A stretch of DNA of 64,000 nt from Antilocapra americana (GCA_007570785.1 ML664173.1:14479933-14543932); one strand, 5' to 3'; counted from the first letter of the stretch, positions 33,478 to 46,950 are shown. Notes: generated by a model not told the origin, from the letters alone. Made by a program: numbers and translations.

Positions 33478-33692
33478 CTTCCCAGGTGGCTCAGAGGTAA
33501 AGAATCTGCCTGTCAATGTGGAAGACAGAGGAGACACAGGTTTGATCCTTAGATTGGTGAGATCCCCTGGAGAAGCAAATGGCAACCCACTCCAGAATTC
33601 TTGCCAGAAAAACCCCATGGACGGAGGAGCCTGGTGGGCTAAAGTCCATGGGGTTGCAAAGGGTTGGATATAACTGAACACACACACAATAG
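33478..33692 (+). mobile_element. Bov-tA SINE (plus)
   Basis: Complete unit from 'cttcccaggtggctcagagg' to 'gggttggatataactgaaca', ending in a short (AC)n. Confidence 0.92.
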
Positions 33693-34286
33693 CCAAAGTG
33701 GCCAACTGCCCTCAGAATGCAAGGTGTTAGATGGATAACAAATCATGTCCCTACATGCTCTTTGTCCTCTCTAAACCCTCTTCAGTTGATGAAACTGGCC
33801 AGACTCTGGCCAAAATGAATGCTGACTAGCAAGTGCTTTTAGTTTCAGATGACAGTATTGGGAATAGAGCCTGGATCTCTCCTCCGCAAATTAAATCTTT
33901 TAGCCTGCCACCTGTATTGATATGTTTTCTGCACATGTGGATAATGTTTATCTCATTTTCAGAACTTTCTCTAGCATCTGAGCATCATCACATGGCTTTT
34001 CGCCCAATGAGAACTGTGGAAAAATCCAGCACTAGTCTGTATAGAGTGTGTACGCTCACAAGGTCTAAATCTGTGCCCCTGTGACTCCAGAGGGAGCTAC
34101 TCTAAACTGTGTCCAGACAGAGTCCTAGTTTGGGTTAAGAATAAAGCTGGAAGATGGAGGCTATTTTTGGCTGGTTTTCCCTTTTTCATTTTGAACATGA
34201 AAAAAATGGGATGGGAACTCCCAGGTGTACATTAACTGTCTGCCCAACTTAGGATGGCTTAGGGAAAAGGAAGTTTTTTTAGAAAA
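33693..34286. other. Unassigned sequence, no gene seen
   Basis: No exon recognised. Part may continue the unnamed repeat interrupted by the SINE. Confidence 0.35.
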
Positions 34287-34470
34287 GTGGTTCTCAAAGC
34301 TTGATCTGTGGACAAAGAGCAACAGCACTAACTATTAGAAACTTGGGAGGAATGCAAAGTCTCAGATCCACCTGGACCTACTGAGTCAAACTCTGGAGGT
34401 GGAGCCTGGCCATTTGTGTCTTAAGCATTTTAGAAGATTCTGATACGTGTTCAAGCTTTAGAAAAATCCT
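34287..34470. mobile_element. MER5-like hAT MITE relic
   Basis: It starts 'gtggttctcaaagcttgatc' and contains 'gaaacttgggaggaatgcaa' and 'ctactgagtcaaactctgga'. This is the order of MER5-type hAT-Charlie elements. Confidence 0.75.
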
Positions 34471-36881
34471 ACCCCATTTACCCTTGTTTGTGCACAAACA
34501 ATGGCAGAAATACAGAGATTAGGATGTGTGGCTTGTAGTCAGATAACTGCTTAGAATCAGCATCAGAGCCCAGGTTCCTTGATTTCCAGAAAGTAGGAAA
34601 TGTCTAGTCTTTTAAGAAGAATAAGGCGGTGTGAGGGAGGCAGAAAAGAAAAGGAGAAGGAGGAGGAAAGAAAAATCATGTATTTCAGACCTGGTTCCCT
34701 AAGACATCAATCCTTAAGACAATCACAGAATTCAAACACCAGTGATCTTCAAGACAGCCTTAAAGTTAAACATTTCAACAATCCTATGCCCCACGACACT
34801 CAGCATTATTAAGGGTGTTGTTCACATCTTTAAAAGAACAAACATCCCACCAGAGATATGTCTGGTACTTCAGAACTTTCTCCCAAACAACTCGTTTGCT
34901 TTTATCTCCTAGACACTGAGAAGGGAATCGTTGATTATGCTTCCTTCTTCTGCAAAACTCAGAATCAAATTAGCAAGTGCACATCAATCGGCCTTTGGTA
35001 GAAGAGCCTCGTGTGGCTGTCTTACTTTCCTGCCTTTATTTCCCCTGCCTCATGTTGCTCCCTGACTGTCTACCTTGCTACATTGTTCGTAGTTTTGTCA
35101 GACATCTCAAATCCTTTTAGGAACAAGACTGGTGATATGAATTCAAAAGGTGGAGGGATTCTTTTCCCAAGCAAACTGAAAACCTAGGAGGAGCAGAAGG
35201 GTGACAAGCCACCGGTCCAACGGGAACTTCCCGGACCCCCTCCAGCAGTGGTGGCCGAGGGCATAGCAATCCGGATCAGCCTTTGAAAAAGCAAGAGCAA
35301 ACAGAGGGAAGGACAGCTGTTAGAGGCAGAGAAGTTTTGTGCAAGTTGTTTTCTAGAGTTGAGAAAGGGGGATGCAAAGAGGAAACTGAGTTCTAGCTTC
35401 TTCATCTCATGAAATGAACCTATTTCTGTCTTCCTTTGTCTAAAGACTAAGTCAGCATCCACACAAGACTGGCCTACCTTCTGGACCTTTCTCCCTTTGG
35501 GTATAACAAACCAGCTACAGGGACAGACCACCCTGATTCCACTCGGCTCAGAGTTCCCAGGGAGACGGGCTGGCTTCAGGACAGGGAAGCATAGACAATT
35601 AAGGGCCTCTGGTTCAGGCTTATTGCAAAACTGAAAGAATATTGCTTTGATTTCCTCTCTAGTTTGGAACAGGTCAAGGGTATTTTCCCTGGGTAGCTAT
35701 CTTGGAGGGACTTATTTCAGCTTCAAGGCAGGCTGACTGGAAAGGACTCAGTAGTCAGCCACAGAACACGGTGGTGGGGGCTGTGTGGAGGGGCCCACTC
35801 CACCAGCCAGGAAAATTTCCATCCACAGCTCCATCAGAACTGCAGCGTCAACCTTGATCAGTCCCTTCTGAGACCAGTTACATCCATAATGACACCTCTG
35901 CACCTTCCCCTTCCCCGAGGGGCATGACAGATGACAGGCTTCATGGAACAGGTCCCTGAGCTGCGATGGGAATCTGTCTCGCTCCACTGAAGGAAAAATA
36001 TATATCCCTGAACAGCTGGGAGGGATTCTTTCATTCTTCATCTACGGTCTTAACGGCTAGTTCTCACTTCCTCATTTTACAAGAAAAAAATGAAATCCAA
36101 TTAAATGGCATATTCTGACAAGTCTTGTTTTTAAACACCAGGCTAGATGGAATAGGGGAGGTGGTAGGGAGAGCACTAGGAACAGAAGGTTTGTGAAGCC
36201 TCGGGCCCTGGAGACAAAGAGGAGAACTGCCCCTGCAGGTAGGAGGCAAGGAAGCTTCCCAGGGTGGCCTGTATGCATGGTGAGCACCTAGGGTCAGCTC
36301 AAGGATGCAGGCTTATGTCCCCCTCAAAAGGTTTTTGTTGGGAGCAGTTCACAACCATCCAAAAATCAGACTGGGGGAGCTGTGTAGAAAGGAGAAGACA
36401 AATTATATCAAAGGCAGAGATCGTCACAAGGTGAATAAAGTGCAAGGTAGACACCTCAAAACCACACAGTGTCGTCCACAACAGAAGAAAGTGCGGGCAT
36501 ATCACGAAGGTGGAAATCCTTAGAGTTCTCATGAGAGTGCTTACCTTCCAGAAGCTCAGCCTAAGGTCAGGAGAAGCACTCCAAGAGGAGATCATGGGGG
36601 AAAGAGCAGGGAAGGCAAGTTGGGTGGAGTATACCACAGTCATCCTGGCTAGGAGGAGGATCTGGCCAACTCAACCAGTGCTCATAGGGGTCACACAACC
36701 ACCTCCAAGGCAAAATGGTGGTGATGGTGATATTTGACCATCTGGTCAAAGGCTGGAAGACTCATTCAGCTAGAGGCAGAGTATCTGACCAGTTCTTAAC
36801 GAGCCTTCAGTATTAAACTGAGGCTTAGCAAACACCCACTATGTTCATTTTCTATGCCATTTTAATTAATTACCACTAACT
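34471..36881. other. Long unique stretch, no gene or repeat recognised
   Basis: About 2.4 kb. Several 90-115 codon frames overlap on both strands (35184-36041, 36299-36643) but none resembles a known protein or has convincing start context. Confidence 0.4.
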
Positions 36882-37091
36882 TAGCATCTAGGGGCTCAGA
36901 CGGTGAAGAGTCTGTCCGCAATGCAGAAGACACGGGTTCGACCCCTGGATCGGGAAGATTCCCTGCAGAAGGAAATGGCACCCCACTCCAGTGTTCTTGC
37001 CTGGGAAATCCCATGGACAGAGGAGCCTGGCGGGCTATCGTGATGGGCTCACAGAGAGTCAGACATGACTGAGCTCCTTTCACTAGCATCT
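36882..37091 (+). mobile_element. Bov-tA SINE with TSD (plus)
   Basis: The body at 36890-37083 is slightly truncated at the head and ends 'gactgagctcctttcac'. TAGCATCT at 36882-36889 and 37084-37091 is the TSD. Confidence 0.9.
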
Positions 37092-37679
37092 TTAAAGACA
37101 CATTCACGATGTATAGTCTCTGTGGGTCAGAAGTCTGCACGCAGTCTGAGTTCTTTGCTGAAGGGCCTCACGTCCGGGTGTCACCTGGGGCTGTGCTCTC
37201 GTCAGAGGCTCAACCAAGGCACCTGCTGCCAGGCTCCTTCAGATTGTTAGCAGATACCATGTCCTTGTAGTTGCCAGAGTGTGGGTTTTAGTTTCTTGCT
37301 GGAATCTACCCTCACCTCCTGGCGACTGAGCACAGTCCCTTGTCACCTGACCCGCTTGCTTCCTGCAGTTTGCCTCTCCAAAGCCGGCAACAGAGAGAGG
37401 GCGGGGTTACGAGGAAAGGGAGACCAAGGAAGAGAAAGGTGGCCGGAAGACGGAGTCTTATGTAGCAGAGTCAGGGGGGTGACAGCCATCGCCTCTGCTG
37501 TATTCTGTTTGTGGAGGAGATCAGGCAAGAGGAGGGGCCACACGGAGGTATGAGCCTCAGGACAGCCATGAACAAGCCGTGTCTTAGAGGGAGGCAGTGG
37601 GGGAGACGGAGGGTGAGAGAGAATCTGGAAATTAAAGAACGTGTGAGATTTAAAGCTGTGCCTGCAAACCTCAGTATCT
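37092..37679. other. Unique sequence, no gene seen
   Basis: Moderately GC-rich, with no recognised repeat or exon. Confidence 0.4.
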
Positions 37680-38045
37680 GGACTGCATTTGGATGCTGAT
37701 GTTTTTAGTGTTTAACAACCTGATGATTACGAAACAGTTGGAAAACTGAATATCAACTGGATATTTGAAGACATTAAGAAAATATTAAATTTTGAAATTA
37801 TATCTGTGGACTTTTAACGGAGCCCTTACCTTCTAGAAATCCATACTGAAATATAAAAGACAAAATGATAAGAGATTTTCTTTACGTAGCTATGAGAGCG
37901 AGAGAAGGTAGAGCTATGAATGAGGTAGGAGACCCAGAGGCTGATGGCAGTGGGGCAGGGATGGGGCACATGGGAGTTCATTAAGTTATTAAGCTTTCAT
38001 AGATACTCAAAATCCTGTATAATAGAAGTTTCAAAATAAACATGA
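37680..38045 (+). mobile_element. Old L1 3' end (plus)
   Basis: It ends with 'tgggagttcattaagttatt' and 'agaagtttcaaaataaacat', the usual 3' end of old mammalian L1s. The upstream half is weaker. Confidence 0.6.
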
Positions 38046-38057
38046 CTGTATACCCTT

Positions 38058-38176
38058 ATTAGTAATCATTATTAGTCATTTCCAGGGGATCTTCCCAACT
38101 CAGGGATTGAACCTGGGTCTCCTGCATTGCAGATTCTTTACCATCTGAGCCACCAGAGAAGCCCCATTAGTAATCA
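38058..38176 (-). mobile_element. Bov-tA SINE head fragment with perfect TSD (minus)
   Basis: Only the tRNA-derived head and part of the middle remain (about 38069-38165; 'gagccaccagagaagcccc' at the end). ATTAGTAATCA is identical at 38058-38068 and 38166-38176. The truncation is therefore of the inserted copy and not a later deletion. Confidence 0.9.
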
Positions 38177-38275
38177 CAGACAAGCAAAAATCATGTTAGA
38201 TCACTTTGCATCTATCAAATTGCCAGAAATTTTATTTATTTATTTATTTATTTATTTTTCATTATAAGACAAAAA

Positions 38276-38281
38276 TTTAAT
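38276..38281 (-). promoter_or_regulatory. ATTAAA polyadenylation signal carried by the PSMA3 retrocopy
   Basis: TTTAAT on the plus strand is ATTAAA on the sense strand. It lies about 17 nt before the start of the A-rich tail, the normal spacing, so the copied mRNA was cleaved at its natural site. Confidence 0.75.
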
Positions 38282-38358
38282 GAAAATTGGTATGTAGTAA
38301 TCCAAAGGGCTAAATAGTTACATGGGACTGTATTAGAAATTTAATATACAAGTAAATG

Positions 38359-39156
<798 letters not shown>

Positions 39157-39501
39157 TCAGGCCTAAAGCGATCCCCCTGCTCCACCCAGAAATTTTTTTT
39201 AAATGATGGTACCCATTGCAAAATGAGGATGTGATGAAACAGGGGCTTGATGTGTTGCTGGGTGGGGATGGAGAGGGGGTGGAGTGTAAGAAATCATCTT
39301 GATAATATGTATCAAGAGTCTTAAATGTTCAATATCCTTTGATCCAATAATTTCATTTCTAGGAATTTGCCCTAAAGAAATAGCCCTCAAAATGGACAAA
39401 AGTTATGCATAAAGATAGTCATTACAGGATGTATACCAAAGAGAAGTCCAGCCCTGGCCACTGAAAAGCCTAACGCTGTGATTTGCGATGGGTGCTTCGG
39501 G

Positions 39502-39718
39502 CCAAGTGGGGGCTTCCTTGGTGGCTCAGTGGGTAAAGAATCTGCTTGCAATGTGGGAGACCTGGGTTCAATCCCTGGGTTGGGAAGATCCCCTGGAGAA
39601 GGGAATGGCTATCCACTCCAGTGTTCTGGCCTGGAGAATTCCATGGACTGTTTAGTCCATGAGGTAGCAGAGTTGGACATGACTGAGCGACTCTCACACT
39701 TTTTCTCAGACCAACTGG
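39502..39718 (+). mobile_element. Bov-tA SINE (plus)
   Basis: Complete unit at about 39510-39705, from 'ggcttccttggtggctcagt' to 'gactgagcgactctcacact'. CCAAGTGG (39502) and CCAACTGG (39711) may be the TSD, with one mismatch. It lies about 310 bp upstream (5') of the PSMA3 retrocopy. Confidence 0.92.
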
Positions 39719-40432
39719 TGTCCACTCTGTGTCTGGAGGGACTGGAGACCAAAAGGGCATTCTCCCAGGGAACCTTTGGATATGGTTTACGTGCAATCTC
39801 TAGACATCAAGGCTCAGGTGAGCTTCCTTGCTTGGCAGTGCTGACTCATGTTACACACCGCTGCCAGAAGAGTAACACGGCCTGTGACTCCGTGGGAAGA
39901 GGACTGCTGGAAGCTCTTCCCCTGGCTGATGTCCATCTTTACTTTGAGCTGTGATGAACTGTGGCCACCAGCAGAACAGCTATCAGTGAGTTCTGTGCAT
40001 CCTACAGTGAATTCTGGAAACTCAAGGTGGTCTTGAGGACCCCTAAATTTACAAGGGTGTCACAGGTGAGGGTGGTCAGGTGAACTGTTCCCTAACTTTG
40101 CAGTTAGTGTCAGAAATTAGGGCAGTCTTGTGGACTGTGCCCCCTCTAACCTCACATGGGGTTATCTATAAAAGGAAAATTCCCAGGTATGACTTCAGTG
40201 TTCCATAACAGAACAGACTTATGTAATAATATGCAGATATCAAATGTAGCACTCATAAAGAATTTGTATTAATAAGAAGGAGGGTATGTGACATGTCCAA
40301 AACTAAAAGTTTGATGTATGGTATTTTTACTACACACATGTAGATTTTGAAATACAGGTAGACTATCATGTACATGAAGTACACCAAAATGCCAATGGGT
40401 AGCTGTTCTGGGCTAGTAGGATTGTGATTTTA
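39719..40432. other. Unique sequence, then old L1-like 3' text
   Basis: 39719-40200 holds nothing I recognise. From about 40240 the AT-rich text up to 40570 ('gtaggattgtgattttattt') resembles the tail of an old L1. Confidence 0.4.
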
Positions 40433-40502
40433 TTTTTCCTACTTCTCTGAACAATTGATGCTTTTGAACTGTGGTGTTGGAGATTTTTCTACTTCTCTGA
40501 AC
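40433..40502 (+). repeat. 31-nt internal BovB piece between 19-20-nt direct repeats
   Basis: TTTTTCCTACTTCTCTGAAC (40433-40452) and TTTTTCTACTTCTCTGAAC (40484-40502) differ by one C. Between them, 40453-40483 starts 'aattgatgcttttgaactgt' and ends 'gtgttggaga'. The same words occur inside BovB RT at 7290 and 13837 in this window. It has neither the BovB 3' end nor a tail. Confidence 0.75.
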
Positions 40503-43186
40503 TTTTTAAACGGCCCATAGTACACCGATAAGTATAACTTACTTTGATAATCAGAAATGTATGTTTAATCCCTCAATTCTAGCAATGATTCCATAGCATA
40601 AGGTAGTTTATGATTGGGAAACTTTCAAAAACTCAAACCTGACTATACAACTAAAAATGTCACCAAAAGGAAAGAAAGGGAGACAGACTGTAAGGCAATC
40701 TAAGCAGCTACAGGAGGAGCTCTGACAAGCACAAATATAAAGGGTAGAAAGAAGAAACACAAAACCAGGGACTTACATAACTCTGCGAACGGTGACAGGC
40801 AGTGCTACCGAAGAGAGGTCCGTGATGACAAGGTGATGTGTGTCTATAATGGGGGCTGTGCCCTGGCAAACCCTTCAGATCACTTCCAGATTAACACTAA
40901 CAGCAGAGCCTTCAGTCCTTAGGTGAAGCAACGGGGCCTTGAATTGACACAGTACTCAAAACACTTTCCCAGATACTGCCTCTATTCCCAGGGGCCTCTG
41001 TTCTTCAAAATCTTAGCAGAGCTGAATGTGAACAAAAATGTTAATAAACAACGTTGTGGTTAAAGGGTCAGATGGTTGAAGCCAGCAATGAGGGGAGACG
41101 TGCAAAAGAGCCAAGGCATTAAAAATGGTTTCTGCTGTCTACGTGTCGGGCAAGCCAAGGGAAAGGATGCCGTGGTCACTGTTGGAGAATGGTAGTGATT
41201 TTTTTTTCTTTGGCAGTGATTTTTATCAGAAAGAAGGCAGAACTTCTACATTCCCTAATTTGCTTCCATCTTTACTGTCCAATAAAATCTTTTACCATGA
41301 AATGGGTAACACAAATGTTGATAAGAGGAAATTAAAGCCCTGAGTGAAGAGATTATAAAAAGTGCACCTGTTTTCTAGCTACTCTAATGAATTAAAGTCG
41401 CTTACCTCAATGAATTATTCTCCTAGATGCTGATAACTCTTGCAAATGGGATTGCTGAATTATTGTCAAGGATCTTGGATGTAACTGGAAGAAAAGATTC
41501 TAGAAGATGAAGGTTGGGGCTTTTAAAACAAGTGCAGCCTAGATCTAATGCATTATGTGTCACTAAATGTCTTCACACAAATTCTTGCTTGTTCTTTGCA
41601 GCAGACAAGTATAGTTGGATCAAGTGAGAATAAATGCTGAATGGTAAAGTTGCATACAGAAGCTTGAAATCATAAGTGGGATGGATTTAACTATTCCATT
41701 CATCTTACAGATGAGGATGCTGAGGTTCTAACAGACCTGCTAAATGTCCTATTGCTAGCCTACTTTGCAAATAAAGGAGCTTATTCCTGCCACCCAAACA
41801 AGAGTATCAAATTCTAAGCTCCAAGCACTAGAAAACAAAATGGTGAACCTCAGGATGCTGTATGGATTCATGTATAAATACACCCATGAGACATCAGACT
41901 GACATCAGTTCTGTCTTTGTCATGATTGTTAGGCTCTCAGATATGGCATATCTGTAATTCAACAAAGGGATTTCCTGATCCCCTCCCTTCAGGCACAAGG
42001 TTGACTGTCCTTATGGATGTGGATGTGTGTCAGAGGCATCACCCAGGAAACCTGGAAAGTTATGTCAATGGGGCCAAAAGCGGAATCAGGGAAAGCTAGG
42101 GCAGAATCTGGTAACAACCAAAACCTGTACTTTATTTTTCTTAGTTATATTGCAATAAGCAATAGACTCTCATACTTTTAAGGGGAATGGTGGAAGAAGT
42201 ATGGGAAGTATGGGAGAACTTATGGAATTAGTAGAAGGGTGGAGAGGCCAGGCAAGGATGAGCAGGACTCAACTGGCTAGGGCTGTCTGGTCAGGGCACT
42301 CTGGCTGGAATGCATGGATCTGGTGTTGTCCCTGGGGGAGGGGACTCTGTCCTTGTTTCATCACTCAAGATTGCTAGCAGTGAGACATACTGTCTCAAAC
42401 TTCCATTTCGTGGGCCCATCCCTAGAGCCTGGAGAAGGGGAGGAGACATTTCATCTAAACTTCATAAAGTGAGAGCAGAGGAGGACAGATCCCCAAAGAA
42501 GAGAAATGTTGCTGGAAATAAGGTGAATGAACTATGTTTGGACCCCTGGGGTACTCTGCCTTCTGGGCCTATGCTAACATTGGAGTATTCTAGTGAGAAG
42601 ACACTCCTCTACCCACGAGGGAGTTGAGATAGGACTGAATGAGAGAATGCCCAGCAAAGTGATTCATAAATGGAAAGGTGCCATAAAAGGCTTCATATTA
42701 TTAATTGGTCAGGAGGAGCAAAACTTCTCCAGTGCACTTTGAGAAGGAGCAGAGCGTGTCCATCAGCCCCCTCTGGGTTCTTCTGAAGCCGGCCTGCCCA
42801 GTGGGCGTCTCCGCTCTGTTAGGTAGTAATGTGGTGGGGTGGGCTAAGCTGGCATCTTGGTCTCCATCTCTCTGATAACTGGGTCTGTCTCTCAGTTGGT
42901 TCTCAAATTGGGAAGGAAATGGCTCTTAACCATCCACTTCTACCCCCATCAAACCCAAACAGGGAAATCAGAAGAACCCATGAGCAAGCCACAGTGAAGG
43001 CAGTGGGTGGAAGCAAGCTGGAATGGTGGCTGCCATGCTCCGTGGGGCTCCATGCTCATGGTGACTCTAATCTAGCTCTCACACTGGCTTGCATAAGCCT
43101 GCAGCTGACGAAGGTCCCAGAGTACCCACATAAGACACAGACTTTCACACTGCAGTGGATGAGATATCGATACAAGAGTGGGTAAC
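40503..43186. other. Long, mostly unique stretch, no gene seen
   Basis: About 2.7 kb. A weak MIR-like piece may lie at 41695-41765 ('cttacagatgaggatgctga'). A T-run interrupts an open frame near 41200. No exon or RNA recognised. Confidence 0.4.
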
Positions 43187-43385
43187 AGTATGGACTCCAT
43201 CAGAACACTTGGGGTCAAATTTTGGCTCTGCTCTGTGGTCTCAGGCATGTTAATTAACCTCTTTGTCTCTTGTCTGCTTAATGGGAATAGTGGGAGTACC
43301 AACCCCACTGGGTTATGATGCAGATTAAATGAGACAAGTCTGGCACTTAGTAAGACTCAGTAAGTAATCATCATTATTAAGAAAA
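43187..43385 (+). mobile_element. MIR SINE (plus)
   Basis: A good match in order: 'acttggggtcaaattttggc', 'ggcatgttaattaacctctt', 'cttaatgggaatagtgggag', 'gcagattaaatgagacaagt'. Confidence 0.82.
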
Positions 43386-43389
43386 CAGC

Positions 43390-43745
43390 ATTTGCAACTA
43401 GAGATTATCACACTAAGTGAAGTAAGTCAGAAACAGAAATACCATATGATTTCACTTATGTGGAACCTAAAACATGACACAAATGAAACAGAATCAGAAT
43501 CAGGGACATAGAGAATAGACTAAGGGTTGCCAGTGGGGAGGGGATTGGGGAAAGGAGGGGTTTCAAGGTACTAAAGTATAACACAAAGAACTATAATCAA
43601 TATAAACCATATGATAAACCATAATGGAAAATACTTTTTTAAAAAAGAATGTATATATACGTACAACTGAATCACTTTGCTGAATAGCCGTAATTAACAC
43701 AGCATTGTAAATCAGCTATACTTCAATTTAAACAAATAAAAATAT
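43390..43745 (+). mobile_element. L1 3' end (plus)
   Basis: It shows 'gattatcacactaagtgaag', 'catatgatttcacttatgtg', 'agggttgccagtggggaggg', 'gtaaatcagctatacttcaa'. This is the 3' end of a mid-age artiodactyl L1. Confidence 0.85.
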
Positions 43746-45634
43746 AGCACAGCTGCCAGTTTAATTAGGGGAGTCAGTAAGTACCATACCTAGTGGGATT
43801 GCCTCAGAGATATTAACTAAAGAAAGTTTCTAAAGGTTATTCAAGGACCCTGTCCTGGATGTCATCCTCTCATTTTCGCCAGTGATGGAGAGCAAGACAG
43901 AAAAATGTATGCTTATCACAGAGCAGGAAAACCAAAGCTGCGAATGAAGGGACATGCTTGCAATGGCAGAATCTGATTTTCAGGATCTTAAAAAGGTGGA
44001 TCCACAAACTCATCTAACAAGACAAAATGTAATAGTAATAGTTGTATTGTTCTTCATATAGATCCAAATGTAATCAAATCATATGAGCATAGGGTAGAAA
44101 ATGGCTTTGCAGCATATATTAGAAGTGCAAACAGATTTTAGATTAAGAGCTGTTTCAAAACAAATCCAAAGGATGTCTTCCAAAGCCCGCTTTACTGACT
44201 GCAAGTACAGAAAACGGAAGGGGATGCCTCCCACTTACCTCTGGGCTGATGATGGGGGATTAGGCAGGAGCAGGAAGGCTACCCAAGGAGTTTGAAAGGG
44301 GAAAGAACAAGGGTACGCTTCCAAACCAGATTCTTTGATGAGTAACCAAATATAAGGGTTAAATCTAAAAGAACTTAACTGGATTATGAATGGGAAAGAA
44401 TTCAGAAGAGGTTGGGAACCAAGTCAGAATAGGATCTCAGTGAAAATGGAGGGGCATTTGAAGAGGAAATTATGAGTGACATCCACGAACAGAAAAGAAC
44501 AGATTTGGAATAGTGTGAGAAAATACTTTTTAAGAGTTGAGTTTTCTGACAATGGATGAGCAACACTGGGAGGCAGTAGTATTCAGGAAACCATTGGGTT
44601 TACCTGATGGGGTAAATTACATGAATTTCATAAATCAGATGGGGAATAGGGCTGGACCACAGATTTAAGTCCCTGTTAATTCTGAATTTCTGTGATTCTA
44701 TCATGAAATCAAGAATACACAGCCTTGTTCTGACGGCAAGTGTAGCATCTATCATGTTAAGGGACATCAATCCATTATGTAACCAAGAAATTAAAGTTCA
44801 GTAAAGCCACTCCTAAGCTGCCATGTTTGATAGTTAGCTGAGCTCCCAACCCAAGAGTTCAAAGAAATTGAAGTCATGTTTTTTCTTGATGCCCATAGAG
44901 AGTTTGCAATCACCTGGCTGCGGGCTGCAGCCCTCTGGATGGAAAGCATGTCTGAGTCACTGCCTGTGTCAGGAGACAGATGGAAGCTGGCCACATGACC
45001 TCTGGTCCCACATCCATTCCACCAAATGGAGAGACATGACAAGCTTTTTATTTTCAGGACAGAGCACCATTGATTATTCCCTGTTAATGCTTCCCTGTCG
45101 ATGGCGGGCAGGGACTAGAGGGAAATGGAAGGATGTGATATCCGGGCCCCCAAAGGGAAAATCAATGTGATATGGTTTGTATTTCATCCTAGGATAACCT
45201 CTTTCTCTGAGTTCCAACCCACAGGCCCCTGTTTTTCTCCACCAGCTCCTCCAGACACTGTCATGTCCTTTCACACTCCTCAAAGGACAGGGAGGAAGGG
45301 GAGAGGAGATAAGGAACGAGCACCAGGAATTATTAAACTCAGCTTTCATTTTCTTTTCAGAATTCACAGTCACTAAACAGGCTACAGGATACACAGAAAC
45401 TTCCTCAGCAGGTTCAGATCAGAGGGGAAGAGCCAACTAAGTCAGCCGAAGGAACCCTTGTCTGACTTATTACTGATGCATCCAGCAGTCAGCTAGTCTC
45501 AAAGGATGACCTTGGAAAACTGACAACCTAGAAACTGCATGCCCCCTGGCACAATGCTGAAAGTTACAAGTTCAGAGAAAGAGGCAGAGACTTGTAATGT
45601 GGGGAGGTGAGAGGGAAGAGGCAACCTTTCTTTG
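43746..45634. other. Unique stretch, no gene seen
   Basis: Nothing recognised. Overlapping 80-105 codon frames at 44791-45394 lie on both strands and match no protein I know. Confidence 0.4.
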
Positions 45635-45637
45635 TGT

Positions 45638-45662
45638 ACACACACACACACACACACACACA
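45638..45662. repeat. (CA)n microsatellite
   Basis: About 12 uninterrupted AC units, followed by TACACA. Likely length-variable between individuals. Confidence 0.95.
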
Positions 45663-45667
45663 TACAC

Positions 45668-46690
45668 AAATCAAACAGCAAAACTGTTTATGTTCCTCCC
45701 TCCCCAAAAGGAACTCAACATTTTGAAACAAAATACTTGAGAATCTGGGATCTAACAGAGGGGAACTTTTGTTCCCTGTGGGGTCTGGGGGGAGAAAGCA
45801 ACACTACCTTACTGTCTTTTAAGCAGAGATGCAAACCAGAAATACCCTGATACCTAGAGCTTATACTTACCTTCTAGTTCCAGACAGGGCTTTTTATTAG
45901 CATTTAACCTCCTCAGAGTTGAAGCCACAGAGACCCATAAGGCCATGTTGCTTCTGGAAAGCTACAGGATTATCTACTGCTATTTTCCCCTTTCATGTAG
46001 GAATTGACCCAGGAAAAATGAATAGACATTTTAACTCCACTTACTTTATGTCCTAGGTCCAGAAATCATGGACCAAGCTCTCTGGTTGGGGGAGGCTGGA
46101 CCAGTTGAGCTTTCCAACTCAGCTTCTGCATAGGGTCTCTGCAGTGACGGTCAGAGTGGCTGGGACTAGGAGGCTGTTCTCTGCTTGTAGGTAGAATTGC
46201 ATAGCCCCTGTTTTATGAACCTGCACATGTGGATACCAATTCCACTTGTTACAGGCAGTACTTTTCCCACTGCATTTCTACATGTATAGGATCATATCTG
46301 TGTTACAAACATGAGCTATTTTTAAATAACTTAGAGAAAGCATGTGTCCCTAGTAGGAACATGATTCATTTTGTTGCTCAATTCACAAATGACTTGCAAG
46401 CAATGCCACCAGAGAGGCTGTAGATCATGAATATCCTAGAATGGTCTTGAGACCATGTCTCCACATGTCCCTGGATACAACTCCCCATAGTGGGTCAACT
46501 TCATGTCTTGGGTTCTAACTGGTCACAGTCACTTCTGCCTGAGTCCTTGTCCCCTGGGCTTTGGGGCTCCACCCATCCCACTTCCCTGTTGCCTGGGTGC
46601 TTTCCCTCTACTCCACACTGACCAGATAGGTGCTTTGAAGTTGGGGGGGAGGGAGACCTAAAGACATCCTCGGGCAACTGCTTAGTCCCA
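45668..46690. other. Unique sequence, no gene seen
   Basis: No repeat or exon recognised. Confidence 0.4.
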
Positions 46691-46950
46691 CACCAGAGAT
46701 AATACTTTGGCCACCTGATGCAAGGAGCCAACTCACTGGAAAAGACCCTGATGCTGGGAAAAGATTGAGGACAGGAGGAGAAGGCAGCAACAGAGGATGA
46801 GATGATTGGATGGCATCACCGACTCAACAGACGTGAGTTTCAGCAAACGCCAGGAGATAGTGAAGGACAGGGAAGCCTGGTGTGCAGCAGTCCATGGGGT
46901 CACAAAGAGTCAGACATGACTTAGTAACCAAACACCACCGCCACCAGAGA
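46691..46950 (+). mobile_element. BovB LINE 3' end with TSD (plus)
   Basis: The body at 46700-46941 runs from 'ataatactttggccacctga' to 'gtcagacatgacttagtaac'. CACCAGAGA at 46691-46699 and 46942-46950 is a perfect 9-bp TSD. Confidence 0.92.

Noticed and set aside
39478..39954. A 158-codon open frame on the plus strand
   Set aside because: It starts inside and runs through a Bov-tA SINE (GGSVGKESACNVGDLGS is SINE-derived), so it is a repeat artefact.
45638..45662. Direct repeats as a CRISPR-like array
   Set aside because: It is a plain dinucleotide microsatellite. There are no spaced repeats anywhere in the window, and the genome is mammalian.
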